Source of the DNA: Phycisphaera sp.
Lineage (GTDB): Bacteria; Planctomycetota; Phycisphaerae; Phycisphaerales; Zrk34
Length of the DNA: 64,000 bases
Direction of reading: 5' to 3'
Assembly (NCBI GenBank): GCA_016125285.1
Contig: WGMA01000037.1
Span: 89,879-153,878 of the forward strand
The notes under the pieces: generated by a model
What the model was told of the DNA's origin: nothing
What the model saw: only the letters and a program-made list of their open reading frames with translations
Databases searched by the model: none
Program-made: the position numbers and the translations under genes
In this document: in pieces, positions 33,243-42,550 of the stretch
How the letters are laid out: each line of letters begins with the position of its first letter
Numbering within the stretch: the stretch's first letter is position 1

Positions 33243-35030
33243 ATGCAGATACGTAACTTTTCCATTATTGCCCACATCGACCACGGCAAGAGCACGCTGG
33301 CCGACCGCATCCTGCTCGCCGGTGGGGCGATTACGCAGCGCGAGTTCCGCGAGCAGCTGCTCGACGACATGGACCTCGAGCGCGAGCGTGGCATCACGAT
33401 CAAGGCTTCGGCCGTGACGCTCATCCACGAGCACAACGGCGAGAAGTACATGCTGAACCTGATCGACACGCCCGGACACGTCGATTTTCATTACGAAGTG
33501 AGTCGGGCGATGAAGGCGTGCGAAGGGGCGTTGCTGGTGGTGGACGCCGCGCAGGGCGTCGAGGCCCAGACGGTCGCGAACGCCTATGCCGCGATCGAGC
33601 AGGACCTGCACATCATCCCGGTGCTGAACAAGGTCGACCTTCCCGCCGCCCAGCCCGACCGGGTCGCCGAGGAGATCGAGTCCGTCCTCGGGTTCGATGC
33701 GATGGACTGCCTGCGTTGCAGCGCGAAGTCCGGTGTCGGCATCCCCGACGTCATGGCGGCCATCTGCGACCAATTGCCGGGTCCGAAGGGCGACGCGAAC
33801 GCGCCGCTGCAGGCGCTGATCTTCGACAGCGTCTACAACGACTACCGCGGCGTCATGGTTTACGTCCGTGTGATCAACGGAAAGCTGAAGGTCGGCGACA
33901 AGATCCGCCTGATGTCGTCGGGTCGGACGTACCCCGTGACCGGCATCTACAAGAACACGCCGCACGAAACCGCCTACGAGACGATCGAGGCGGGCGAGGT
34001 GGGCTTTATCATCGCTTCGATGAAGTCACTCGGTGAGGTGCACATCGGCGACACGGTCACGCTGGACCTGCGTCCCGCGGCCGAGCCGCTGCCCGGCTAC
34101 CGCGAGCCACAGCGCGTGGTGTTCTGCGACTTCTATCCGACCGGCGGGTCCGACTTCGAGGACCTCCGCAAGGCCATCGATCGCCTGCACCTCAACGACG
34201 CGTCGTTCGTTTATCAGCCCGAATCCAACGAGGCGCTCGGCTTCGGATTCCGCTGCGGGTTCCTCGGCCTGCTGCACATGGACATCATCCAGGAACGCCT
34301 CGAGCGCGAGGGCGGCGTTGAGATCGTGCAGACCGCGCCGACCGTGACCTACGAGGTCGCGACGACCGACGGCACGGTCAAAGAGATCCACAACCCCGCG
34401 GAACTGCCGGACCCGACGCTCATCGATGAGATACGCGAGCCGATCGTCCGCCTGGAGATCATCACGCCGAACGAGTCGATCGGCGACCTGATGCAGCTCT
34501 GCGAGACACGCCGCGGAACGTACAAGAAGCAGCAGTTCCTGTCGCAGACACGTCAGATCCTCGAGTACGAACTGCCGCTCGCGGAGATCATCTTTGACTT
34601 CTACGATAAGCTGAAGTCGATCACGCGTGGCTACGGCACGATGGACTACGAGCTGCTGGGCTACCGGGCGGACAACCTGGTCAAGGTCAGCATCATGGTC
34701 AACAGCCGACCGGTCGACGCACTGAGCTTCATCGTGCACCGCGACAAGGCCGAGGCGCGCGGACGCTCGCTGCTGGTGCGGCTCAAGAAGGAGATCGAGC
34801 GGCACCAGTTCGAGATCCCGCTGCAGGCGGCGATCGGCGGCAAGATCATTGCACGCGAGACCATCAAGTCGATGGGTAAGAACGTTACGGCGAAGTGCTA
34901 CGGCGGCGACATCACGCGTAAGCGCAAGCTGCTGGAGAAGCAGAAAGAGGGCAAGAAGCGCATGAAGCGGGTCGGCTCGGTCGACATCCCGCAGAAGGCG
35001 TTCATGACGGTCCTCGAGCAGGGCGACTGA
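33243..35030 (+). CDS. lepA: Translation elongation factor 4 (LepA)
   Basis: 595 residues with the GTPase motifs AHIDHGKSTL (G1), DTPGHVD (G3) and NKVDLPAA (G4), the domain II-III region, and the LepA-specific C-terminal domain ending KKRMKRVGSVDIPQKAF. I start at ATG 33243, where the conserved IRNFSIIAHIDHGKS sequence begins; a GTG at 33234 would add three residues. EF4 acts on ribosomes during initiation or stalled elongation. The anchored ClpP-like gene follows after 4 bases. Confidence 0.95.
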   Translation: MQIRNFSIIAHIDHGKSTLADRILLAGGAITQREFREQLLDDMDLERERGITIKASAVTLIHEHNGEKYMLNLIDTPGHVDFHYEVSRAMKACEGALLVVDAAQGVEAQTVANAYAAIEQDLHIIPVLNKVDLPAAQPDRVAEEIESVLGFDAMDCLRCSAKSGVGIPDVMAAICDQLPGPKGDANAPLQALIFDSVYNDYRGVMVYVRVINGKLKVGDKIRLMSSGRTYPVTGIYKNTPHETAYETIEAGEVGFIIASMKSLGEVHIGDTVTLDLRPAAEPLPGYREPQRVVFCDFYPTGGSDFEDLRKAIDRLHLNDASFVYQPESNEALGFGFRCGFLGLLHMDIIQERLEREGGVEIVQTAPTVTYEVATTDGTVKEIHNPAELPDPTLIDEIREPIVRLEIITPNESIGDLMQLCETRRGTYKKQQFLSQTRQILEYELPLAEIIFDFYDKLKSITRGYGTMDYELLGYRADNLVKVSIMVNSRPVDALSFIVHRDKAEARGRSLLVRLKKEIERHQFEIPLQAAIGGKIIARETIKSMGKNVTAKCYGGDITRKRKLLEKQKEGKKRMKRVGSVDIPQKAFMTVLEQGD

Positions 35031-35034
35031 TTCG

Positions 35035-35703
35035 ATGAAGCAGTTCATCTCGGGCATCGTGTTGGGTCTGGCTGTTACCTGCGTGGTGGCGTTGGTCGCG
35101 GTGGATGTCGTCGAAGACCTGCACGAGGACGCCGACACGCAGGAAGACGTGTCGCCGGTCGACGAGACCGTGCTGGACCCGGTCTACCTCGACGACCCGA
35201 TGCTGGATCAGCGGATCGTGATCGTGGCCGGAGACATCCACGCGAACTCGTCGAACGCGACGATGACCAAGCTCCTTTATCTGAACAGCCTCGACCCGAA
35301 GAAGCCGATCGATCTGTACATCAAGACCCTCGGCGGCTGGGAGGACGACGCGTACGCGATCGTCGACACGATCCAGCGGATCGACGCGCCGGTGAACACG
35401 TGGGCCGTGGGCGAGTGTGATTCGGCGGGCGCGATCATCGTGGCGTCGGGCACGGGCAAGCGACGCGCGATGCCGAATACGCTGCTGATGTATCACGCCG
35501 TTCCGTATGAGGGTGACGTCGGGCCGAGCGGCGCAGTCACACGTCAGCGCGACCGAAACGACCGCTACTGGCATCGTGTGGCGAAGATCCCCCAGGCGTG
35601 GTTCGACGCGAAGATTGATACCGAATTTTACATGTCGCCCGAGCAGGCGATCGAGTACGGCGTGATCGACGAGATCTATCAGCGCCCCGCATCGAAGCCG
35701 TAG
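35035..35703 (+). CDS. Membrane-anchored ClpP-like serine protease
   Basis: 222 residues. Residues ~5-25 are a membrane anchor, which canonical ClpP lacks, followed by a ~30-residue acidic linker and a crotonase/ClpP-fold domain. Ser130 in GECDSAGAI corresponds to the nucleophile, His154 in LMYHAV to the general base, and LGGW (99-102) to the oxyanion loop. The catalytic Asp is replaced: DTEFYMSPEQA aligns with DRDYFMSAEEA of ClpP, so Glu197 stands where ClpP has Asp. It may therefore be a slow or specialised protease on the outer face of the membrane. It starts 5 bases after lepA. Confidence 0.78.
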   Translation: MKQFISGIVLGLAVTCVVALVAVDVVEDLHEDADTQEDVSPVDETVLDPVYLDDPMLDQRIVIVAGDIHANSSNATMTKLLYLNSLDPKKPIDLYIKTLGGWEDDAYAIVDTIQRIDAPVNTWAVGECDSAGAIIVASGTGKRRAMPNTLLMYHAVPYEGDVGPSGAVTRQRDRNDRYWHRVAKIPQAWFDAKIDTEFYMSPEQAIEYGVIDEIYQRPASKP

Positions 35704-35754
35704 ACCGTGTGTCTGCGCGTGCCCGTCGACAGGCGAGCCCGCTACAATGCTCGC

Positions 35755-37287
35755 ATGCGGATTCCCACCACGATTATCGCTGTGTTGTTGCTGAGTGTGG
35801 CCACGGTGTTCGGCGCGCCGGAGGACTACTTCGCCATCGAGGTCGTGGACGCCGACACCGGGCGGGGCGTGCCGCTGGTCGAACTCGAGACCGTCAACAA
35901 CATCAGGTACGTGACCGATTCCAACGGCCTGATCGCGTTCAACGAGCCCGGCCTGATGAACCAGCGTGTGTTCTTCAGCGTGCGCAGTCACGGGTACGAG
36001 GCGCCGAAGGACGGGTTCGGCATCACCGGTAAGGCGTTCGACATCAAGCCCGGCGGGTCGGCAACGATCAAGCTCAAGCGGATCAACATCGCCGAACGCC
36101 TCTACCGGATCACCGGCGGCGGCATCTACCGCGACAGCGTGCTGCTCGGGCGCGACACGCCGATCAAGCATCCGGTGCTCAACGCCCAGGTGCTCGGGCA
36201 GGACTCGACGCTCAACGCGGTCTACCAGGGCAAGGTGTGGTGGTTCTGGGGCGACACGAACCGACCGGCGTACCCATTGGGGCATTTCCGCATGTCCGGC
36301 GCGACGTCGAAACTCCCGGCCGATGGCGGGCTCGATCCGAGCAAAGGCGTCGAGCTGAACTACTTCGTGGATGACAGCGGCTTCGCCCGCGCGATGGCGC
36401 CGTTCCCGGAGGTCAAGAAGGGCCTCTATTGGCTGAACGGCTTCTTTGTGCTGCCCGACGAGACCGGCCGAGAGCGGATGATCAGTCACTACAACCACAT
36501 GGAGTCGCTCTACAAGAGGCTCGATCACGGCTTGGCGATCTTCAACGACGACACGCAGGCGTTCGAGCAACTGCGGACGCTCGACGACAAAGAAGACCTG
36601 CACCCGGAGGCGAATCCGTTCGACGTGACCATCGGTGGCAAGCGGTACGTCTATTTTCCGGAACCGTACCCGGTGCTGCGTGTGCGGGCGGAGTGGGCGG
36701 CGGTGCAGGATCCCGCGCAATACGAGTCGTTCACCTGTCTCAAGCCGGGCACACGGTGGGACGGCGCCGGGAAGCCCGAGGTGGAGCGCGACGAGAACGG
36801 TCACGTGAAGTGGGCGTGGAAGGCGAACACGTCGTGGCTTGATCGTAAGCGCGAGCAGGCGCTGATCGACGCGGGTAAGTTGAAGAGCGATGAGGCGTGG
36901 TGTCGCACCGTGGACGCGGCTAGCGGCAAGCCGATCGTGCTGCATTTCGCGTCCGTGGCCTGGAACGAATTCCGCAAGAAGTATGTCATGATCACGGTGC
37001 AGATCGGCGGCACGTCGATGTTGGGTGAGTACTGGTACGCGGAGGCCGACGCGCCGGAAGGCCCTTATCGCAAAGCCGTGAAGATCGTCACGCACGACAA
37101 GTACGCGTTCTACAACCCGCGGCATCATCCTTACTTCGACCAGCAGGGCGGACGGCTGATCTACTTCGAGGGGACGTATACCCAGCAGTTCAGCGGCGCG
37201 ACGGAAGCAACGCCGAGGTACGACTACAACCAGATCATGTACCGACTCGACCTGTCGGACCCGCGTTTGAAGGCGGCGCAGGAGTGA
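35755..37287 (+). CDS. Secreted protein of unknown function, possible glycan-related propeller
   Basis: 510 residues from ATG 35755, with a signal peptide (IPTTIIAVLLLSVATVFGA). The first ~100 residues after it look like a small beta-sandwich (DADTGRGVPLVELETVNN). The rest is rich in Trp, Tyr and Gly with repeated WWFWGDTNRP- and YYWFEG-like stretches, as in sialidase or five-bladed glycoside-hydrolase propellers, but no catalytic motif is certain. It overlaps the start of the M14 peptidase gene by 4 bases. Family unknown to me; conserved-looking planctomycetal protein. Confidence 0.6.
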   Translation: MRIPTTIIAVLLLSVATVFGAPEDYFAIEVVDADTGRGVPLVELETVNNIRYVTDSNGLIAFNEPGLMNQRVFFSVRSHGYEAPKDGFGITGKAFDIKPGGSATIKLKRINIAERLYRITGGGIYRDSVLLGRDTPIKHPVLNAQVLGQDSTLNAVYQGKVWWFWGDTNRPAYPLGHFRMSGATSKLPADGGLDPSKGVELNYFVDDSGFARAMAPFPEVKKGLYWLNGFFVLPDETGRERMISHYNHMESLYKRLDHGLAIFNDDTQAFEQLRTLDDKEDLHPEANPFDVTIGGKRYVYFPEPYPVLRVRAEWAAVQDPAQYESFTCLKPGTRWDGAGKPEVERDENGHVKWAWKANTSWLDRKREQALIDAGKLKSDEAWCRTVDAASGKPIVLHFASVAWNEFRKKYVMITVQIGGTSMLGEYWYAEADAPEGPYRKAVKIVTHDKYAFYNPRHHPYFDQQGGRLIYFEGTYTQQFSGATEATPRYDYNQIMYRLDLSDPRLKAAQE

Positions 37288-38372
37288 CGTGGCCGGTCGG
37301 TCTCATCGAGGCGTCCAGCGACGCGCGATTCGTCGAGCTGGATGAGGTGCATCGGCGGCTGGGCGACCTCTGCGCTGCGCACGCGAGCGTCGCCCGTTGC
37401 GAGGTCATCGGACACAGCGAGCAGGGCCGTGAGTTGCTGGGAGTTTCATTAGGTCGCGGCGCGAGGCGTGCGAGCCTTATCTCGGGATCGCACGCCGACG
37501 AACCTGTGGGAACGCGCACGCTGCTTCATTTCGTTGAATCGACGGTACGCGAGGCGGCGGCGGACGGCGATGGCGCGGCCGCGACGTTGCTGGATCGATA
37601 CACGTTTGCCATCGTGCCGCACGTCAATCCGGACGGCGCGGCGATCAACGCGGCGTGGGTTCGGCACTGGCCGGACCCCACGGCGTATCTGCGTGACGTC
37701 GTGCGTGAGTTGCCGGGACGCGACATCGAGTTCGGCTACCCCGACATGCGGCCGGAGAACGTGGCGGTGTCGGCGTACCTGCGTCGGTTCGCGCCGCTGA
37801 CGATGCACGTGAGCCTGCACGGCATGGCCGTCGCGGAGGGCGGCATGCTGCTGATCGAGCGGTCGTGGATCGACCGCACATATGAGTTGCGGAAGCGGTA
37901 TGCCGAGGCGATGGTGAACACGGGGCTGGGTTTGCACGATCACGACCGCGGCGGCGACAAGGGCTTCGAGTACATCGAGGCCGGGTTTACGACGACCCCG
38001 CGCGGCGCGGCGATGCGCGAGCACTTCGAGGCGATCAGCGATCACGACACGGCGGCGAAGTTCCACGACAGTTCGATGGAGTACGTCCGCTCGCTGGGCG
38101 GTGATCCGCTGTGTCTCGTGACGGAGATCCCGCTGTGGCGAATGTCCAGGGCGAGCGGCGACACGAAGGCGGGCGTGCCGGGCGCCTACCTGGCGTTCAG
38201 GCAGATGCTGCCGTCGCTTCAGGCGGCGGCGATGCGTGGCGACCATGAGACGATCAGCGACGCGGTGGCGAGGTTTGGTGTTGAGCCGGTCGCGTTGAGC
38301 GCCGCGATGAACCTGCAACTCCGGGCGATCGGGCTGGGACTTGCGGCGGCAAGCGGTGACGGTGGGGCGTAG
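37284..38372 (+). CDS. M14-family zinc carboxypeptidase-like protein
   Basis: 362 residues from GTG 37284, whose codon overlaps the previous stop (GTGA). The M14 metal site is readable: His70 and Glu73 in SGSHADEP, then NPDG (115-118) and His179 in SLHG as the third ligand. The segment TEIPLW lies in the C-terminal half, where M14 enzymes carry their catalytic Glu. No signal peptide, so probably cytoplasmic, which is unlike digestive carboxypeptidases and fits the succinylglutamate-desuccinylase/AspA or LdcB-type relatives. Substrate unknown. Confidence 0.8.
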   Translation: MTWPVGLIEASSDARFVELDEVHRRLGDLCAAHASVARCEVIGHSEQGRELLGVSLGRGARRASLISGSHADEPVGTRTLLHFVESTVREAAADGDGAAATLLDRYTFAIVPHVNPDGAAINAAWVRHWPDPTAYLRDVVRELPGRDIEFGYPDMRPENVAVSAYLRRFAPLTMHVSLHGMAVAEGGMLLIERSWIDRTYELRKRYAEAMVNTGLGLHDHDRGGDKGFEYIEAGFTTTPRGAAMREHFEAISDHDTAAKFHDSSMEYVRSLGGDPLCLVTEIPLWRMSRASGDTKAGVPGAYLAFRQMLPSLQAAAMRGDHETISDAVARFGVEPVALSAAMNLQLRAIGLGLAAASGDGGA

Positions 38373-38395
38373 ATGACGCGGTCGATCGTGCGCGA

Positions 38396-39886
38396 CTAAT
38401 TCCGCTCGGCGATCTGCTTGGCGAGGTAGTCGTCCGCCGCCTCGACGATCTGTTCAAACAACGCCTTGGGTGTGACGTAGCGTCCGTTGCTCGGCGGGCG
38501 GAAGTTGTTCACGAGGCAGGAGAACGCCACGGCCCGATCGCCGTTGATCACGTAGCCGCTCAACGCGTACACGCCGCTGATGTAGCCCGACTTGCCGTAC
38601 ACCTCGCCGTGGAGGTCGGCGTCGTTGAAGCGGTGTTCGAGCGTGCCGGGCTCGCCGGGCCGCGCGAGGCTCGTGACGTACGTCGTCGCTATCGAGCCGT
38701 CCGCCCGATACATGTGAGCGAGTACCATCGCGAGCGTCGCGGGGGTGACGCGGTTGTAGCGGCTCATGCCCGATCCGTCGTCGAGCGTCAGGTTGTCGGT
38801 ATCGACGCCGATGGATTCGAGAAACGAGGTCGCGGCGTTGGTCCCGTTCGACCAACTGCCGGGCTGCCCCGTCGCCGCGTGCCCGAGTCGCTTGACCAGG
38901 CACTCGGCGAAGAGGTTCTGCGAATCCTTGTTGCAGCGGGCGAGCACGGACTGGATCGGCGTGCGCACCTCGGCGAGCAGGTGGCCCTCGGGGAGTTGCT
39001 CGTCGAACGCGGCGCGGCGGATGCTCTTGACCTCGATGCCCGCGGCGGAAAGGCGTTTCTGAAGCAGGCCCGCAAAGACCATCGGCGGATCGTGGACCGT
39101 CACGTAGTAGGGCTCGTCGGGCGTGACGGAAACGGTGCCGCTGAAGATGATGCGGTTGCCGCCGAGGTGTCGGCCGATGACGGGCAGGTGCTTGCTGCCG
39201 GTCTTGACGTCGCACTCGAACTCGATCGGCATGTCGGACGGGCGGACCTGCACGTTCGCGGGCGCGCCGGGCTTCGTGGGCTCGACCATCAGGTCGACGC
39301 AGTTGTCGTTGAAGGTCAGCCCGGCGACCTGGGCGCAGTACCACTTGTGCAGCTGATTCTCCGGCCAGTGCGGGTGCACGTGGTCGTCGTCAAAGACGCG
39401 GTCGTCGATGACCAGTCCGTCGAACTGCTTGAGGTTCATCTTGCCGATCGTCTGCACCCAGCGGTCGACCAGGTCGTTGACGTTCATGCCGAGGGGCGCG
39501 AGCAGCGCCGCGTCGCCGAAGCCCGGGTCGCCGTCGCCGATGACGTAGAGCGACTTGCCGTCGGTGCGCAGCTGCGTGGAGAATGTGAAGCCGTCGCCGA
39601 GCTTCGAGAGGGCGGCGGCGGAGGTCACAATCTTGAGGTTGCTGGCGGGGATCATCGGCTCGTCGCGACGGACTTGCGCAAGCGTCTTGTGGCTCGAGAG
39701 GTCGATCAGCATGACGCCGATCTTGACGCCGGGCAGGTTCGCCTTGTTGATCAGCGACTCGACCTCGCGCTGCATGGGCTGGGCGGTCGCGGGCAGCGTC
39801 ACCAGGGCGCAGAGCGACAACGCGAGAAGCACGACGGGCGTGCGGAGACGGTGGATTCGACGGTAGGGGGCGTTTGTGCTGTTCAC
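38396..39886 (-). CDS. dacB: D-alanyl-D-alanine carboxypeptidase/endopeptidase (PBP4, S13 family)
   Basis: 496 residues with a signal peptide (~16-35). The acyl-enzyme motif SNLK (Ser82, Lys85) follows MIPA, the second motif is in DDGSGMSRYN and the third is the KSG of YGKSGYISG. Between the first two motifs is the large insertion typical of class C PBP4/DacB. It trims or hydrolyses peptidoglycan cross-links in the periplasm. The start of the downstream trypsin-fold gene is unrelated in direction of coupling; the gene converges on the M14 gene with a 23-base gap. Confidence 0.92.
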   Translation of the reverse strand: MNSTNAPYRRIHRLRTPVVLLALSLCALVTLPATAQPMQREVESLINKANLPGVKIGVMLIDLSSHKTLAQVRRDEPMIPASNLKIVTSAAALSKLGDGFTFSTQLRTDGKSLYVIGDGDPGFGDAALLAPLGMNVNDLVDRWVQTIGKMNLKQFDGLVIDDRVFDDDHVHPHWPENQLHKWYCAQVAGLTFNDNCVDLMVEPTKPGAPANVQVRPSDMPIEFECDVKTGSKHLPVIGRHLGGNRIIFSGTVSVTPDEPYYVTVHDPPMVFAGLLQKRLSAAGIEVKSIRRAAFDEQLPEGHLLAEVRTPIQSVLARCNKDSQNLFAECLVKRLGHAATGQPGSWSNGTNAATSFLESIGVDTDNLTLDDGSGMSRYNRVTPATLAMVLAHMYRADGSIATTYVTSLARPGEPGTLEHRFNDADLHGEVYGKSGYISGVYALSGYVINGDRAVAFSCLVNNFRPPSNGRYVTPKALFEQIVEAADDYLAKQIAERN

Positions 39887-39926
39887 GATCCTTGCTCTTC
39901 AGCACCGACGCAAAATGTTGCGGCGG

Positions 39927-41465
39927 CTAGTCCGTGCCGGTTTCCAGGCTGGGGTCCAGCTTCTTGATCGCTGTGCCCAGGTCACTGAGGTAGCCCGGCC
40001 ACGCCAGCGACGCTTCCTTGACGCGGCGGGCCAGGTCCTTGAGCTGCGCCGGGTCCGGGGTGGTTCCCAACGCGTTGAAGTCGCCGATGAGCTGGCGACG
40101 TGTCTCGACAAGCTGCTCGTGCGCGGCCTTCGTCAGGGTCGCGGGGCTCGACAGTTGTGAGCCGTTGAACTGCCCGTCGGTGTGCATGATGAGGATCTTG
40201 TTGAGCAGGTTGCCGCGTGCGGCGACGAGCGGGTCCTGCGCGGTCGCGGCGGCCTGCGCCTTGACCTTCGCCTCGGCGTACTTGCCCGACAGCGTCAGCG
40301 CCAAGGCGCGGCGGTAATTCAGCTGCTCAGCGAGCTTGCCGGACACGAGCGGCTCGATGTCGTTGAGCGTCTCCATCGCTTCGCCGAGCTTGCCGCCGGC
40401 GATATAGGCCATGACCATGTCCGCCTGCTCCTGCTTGACGTGATCGATCAGGCCGGGCGGGAGCACGAGCGTGAGATCGAATTCCTTGAGCAGCGACTGG
40501 AACGCGGCGGGCGGCTTGGCGGTTGCGATGTTCTCGGGCGAAAGGCCGTTCGCCGGCGCGGGCTTGACGGGCTTGGTCGGTGTCGTGGGGTCGGGCACGG
40601 TTGGCGTCGGCGCCGGCTTCGGGACGGTCGGCGTCGGCTTGGTCGGCGTGGTGGTCGACGGCGGTTCGGGCGTCGTGACCGGTGGCTTGGCCGGCGGTGT
40701 GGGGCCCTTGAGCATCGCCGCGGCGCTTGCCGGGTCGAGCACGTACCAACGGTTTTCAAAGCGGGCGATGATGCCGGTGAGCTGGTCTTCGTTGTTCCAG
40801 ACGCCGGCGCCGACAAACGAATCGGGCAGCGCGTGCCCGATCGATGCGGCAGTGATCTGGCCCTCGACAATCGTCGACAGGTCGCGCATCTTGACCGATA
40901 GGCAGACCGGCGGCGTCACCACGCCGGACGACAACTCGTTGGGGCCGACGCCGACCGTCGACAGGACACCCACCGAACGCGCGTTGGGCGAGGCGACCAG
41001 CTTGCTCGTCTTGAACGGCTTGGGCACGATCTCGGCGAGCTTCGCTTCGTCGGCCTCATCCACCTTCAGCAGGATCACGGGCGACTGCGGATTCGGGAGG
41101 GCGGCGGGGACGCAACGCACCGTTGCGCTGCCGGCGTCGGACTGCACCACGGCGTAGATGACGTCGGGCCGATCCGACGCGCGACGAGGCGGCAGGAACG
41201 GGTTGTCGACGCTCTGGCTCAGCGCCCAGTTTGACGTCAGGATGAACTTGCTGTTGATGACCACGCCGCAGAACGTGTTGACGGGCACGGGCCGGCCGGC
41301 TCCGGCGCCGCGGTAGGTGAAGATGGCGGCCGTGTGACGCGCCGATTCGGCGCTGGGCGGGTCGGCGGCTTGCGCGGCGGCGATCGACATCATGGCGATC
41401 ATCGCGCAAACGATCACGTTGCCAAGTGCCCGCGGTGGTGAGTTTCGCCAATCGGCCTGACGCAT
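39927..41465 (-). CDS. Secreted protein with a degenerate trypsin-like domain and TPR-like tail
   Basis: 512 residues with a signal peptide (cleavage near AAAQAAD, ~34). Residues ~50-245 follow the chymotrypsin fold: FCGVVINSKFILTSNWAL sits where trypsins have the TAAHC box, but Trp replaces the catalytic His, and GAGVWNNEDQLTGII stands where GDSGGP should be, without Ser. Both key residues are therefore gone. Residues ~250-305 are a Pro/Thr linker, and the C-terminal ~200 residues are helical and TPR-like. It is probably a binding protein rather than a protease. A TATAAT box lies 20 bases upstream of its start. Confidence 0.65.
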   Translation of the reverse strand: MRQADWRNSPPRALGNVIVCAMIAMMSIAAAQAADPPSAESARHTAAIFTYRGAGAGRPVPVNTFCGVVINSKFILTSNWALSQSVDNPFLPPRRASDRPDVIYAVVQSDAGSATVRCVPAALPNPQSPVILLKVDEADEAKLAEIVPKPFKTSKLVASPNARSVGVLSTVGVGPNELSSGVVTPPVCLSVKMRDLSTIVEGQITAASIGHALPDSFVGAGVWNNEDQLTGIIARFENRWYVLDPASAAAMLKGPTPPAKPPVTTPEPPSTTTPTKPTPTVPKPAPTPTVPDPTTPTKPVKPAPANGLSPENIATAKPPAAFQSLLKEFDLTLVLPPGLIDHVKQEQADMVMAYIAGGKLGEAMETLNDIEPLVSGKLAEQLNYRRALALTLSGKYAEAKVKAQAAATAQDPLVAARGNLLNKILIMHTDGQFNGSQLSSPATLTKAAHEQLVETRRQLIGDFNALGTTPDPAQLKDLARRVKEASLAWPGYLSDLGTAIKKLDPSLETGTD

Positions 41466-41485
41466 GAAAGTTGCCTCTCAATCGG

Positions 41486-41491
41486 ATTATA
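41486..41491 (-). promoter_or_regulatory. TATAAT -10 box before the degenerate trypsin-fold gene
   Basis: The minus strand reads CGGGTATAATCCG, 20 bases before ATG 41465, with GAGAGG as the ribosome-binding site between them. The expected -35 position has no good TTGACA match, so the box is supported only by its own perfection and position. Confidence 0.4.
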
Positions 41492-41577
41492 CCCGCTTTT
41501 GGCCGAAGCGTCGCCGGCTGTCGGCTTGACGGGCGATCCGTCGTTAGTCGCGGCGGGCCAGTGTCGCGGTGCGTCGC

Positions 41578-42456
41578 TCAGAGTCGATCGACGTCGCGCA
41601 GCAGCTTCCGGGCCGCCTGCGCCGCGACGACAAAGCACTCCGCGTCGCTCATGTCGTTCAGCGACTGGTTCGCCTGGCCGTGCGGTCCGGTCGCCAGCAC
41701 CGCGGGTGAACGCGCCAGGTGCGGCTCGAGCGTCAGCGGCCCCGACCAGCCACGCGACGCCAGGTCCGCCAGCGTCCGCGCGATGTTGCCGTCGCCCTCA
41801 CCGGCCGGCACGTGCTGAAACGACCCGTCCGGCTGCCGCGAGGATTCCTTGAGATGGATCGCGTCCGTGGCGGCGCCCAGTGTCTGCCAGTTGGTCCACG
41901 GGTCCTCGCCGATCTGGTTGTAGTTGTCGAAGTCGAAGATCAGCTTGAACGCGTCGCTCTTCGCCCGCAGCTCGTCGCGCAGGATACCCACGGTCTTGAG
42001 GTCGTGGCCGAACACGCCCAGCTCGTTCTCGTGGTAGAGCACGAGGCCGACTTCTTCGGCGAGCGCCGTCAGCGCGCCGAGGCGGCGGAGGGACTCGGCG
42101 GTCCACTCGTCGTCCGACGCGTCCGCCTTCTGGTTGTAGTAGCTGAACAACCGGACCTTCTCCGCGCCGAACACCCTCTTGAGCTCGCCGAGGCGGCGGA
42201 GGCGATTGACGTCGACCTCGAAGTCGTCGGCGATGTCGAGCTTGCCGATCGGCGAGCCGTACATGCAGACGGAGATGCCGGCGTCGTCGAGCTTCGCCTT
42301 GACCTCTTTGGCGTGGTCAACGGGCAGATCGCAGATGTTCACGCCGTCCACACAACGCAGGTCGACATGGTCGATCTGAGTCTCCTTGAGCACGGCGATC
42401 TGGTCGTCGACGCTCTCCGAGGCCTCGTCGGCGAAGGCGCTGAGAATCCAAGCCAT
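41578..42456 (-). CDS. Sugar phosphate isomerase/epimerase (AP-endonuclease-2-type TIM barrel)
   Basis: 292 residues, no signal peptide. The TIM-barrel pattern of the xylose-isomerase-like/IolE family is clear: LSAFADEAS at the first strand, DHVDLRCVDGVN at the second, GAEKVRLFSYYN, then LYHENELGVFG with the first metal Glu, FDFDNYNQIGEDPW with an Asp ligand, and IHLKES with a His ligand before the last strands. The metal site appears complete. Family members isomerise or epimerise sugars or inositol derivatives. A good ribosome-binding site (AAGGAG) lies just before the ATG. No neighbouring sugar operon identifies the substrate. Confidence 0.88.
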   Translation of the reverse strand: MAWILSAFADEASESVDDQIAVLKETQIDHVDLRCVDGVNICDLPVDHAKEVKAKLDDAGISVCMYGSPIGKLDIADDFEVDVNRLRRLGELKRVFGAEKVRLFSYYNQKADASDDEWTAESLRRLGALTALAEEVGLVLYHENELGVFGHDLKTVGILRDELRAKSDAFKLIFDFDNYNQIGEDPWTNWQTLGAATDAIHLKESSRQPDGSFQHVPAGEGDGNIARTLADLASRGWSGPLTLEPHLARSPAVLATGPHGQANQSLNDMSDAECFVVAAQAARKLLRDVDRL

Positions 42457-42550
42457 ACAGAACTCCTTGATGCGAAAGCGGACACATTATGGTGGGTCGG
42501 CCGACGATGATCAAACCCGCCGGGCCGCGTGGCGCGAGCCATCACGTCGG

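Noticed and set aside
35002..37128. Long minus-strand frame (708 codons) antisense to the ClpP-like and secreted protein genes
   Set aside because: Arg/His/Val-rich mirror frame with no start signal; the ClpP-like protein is clear on the other strand.
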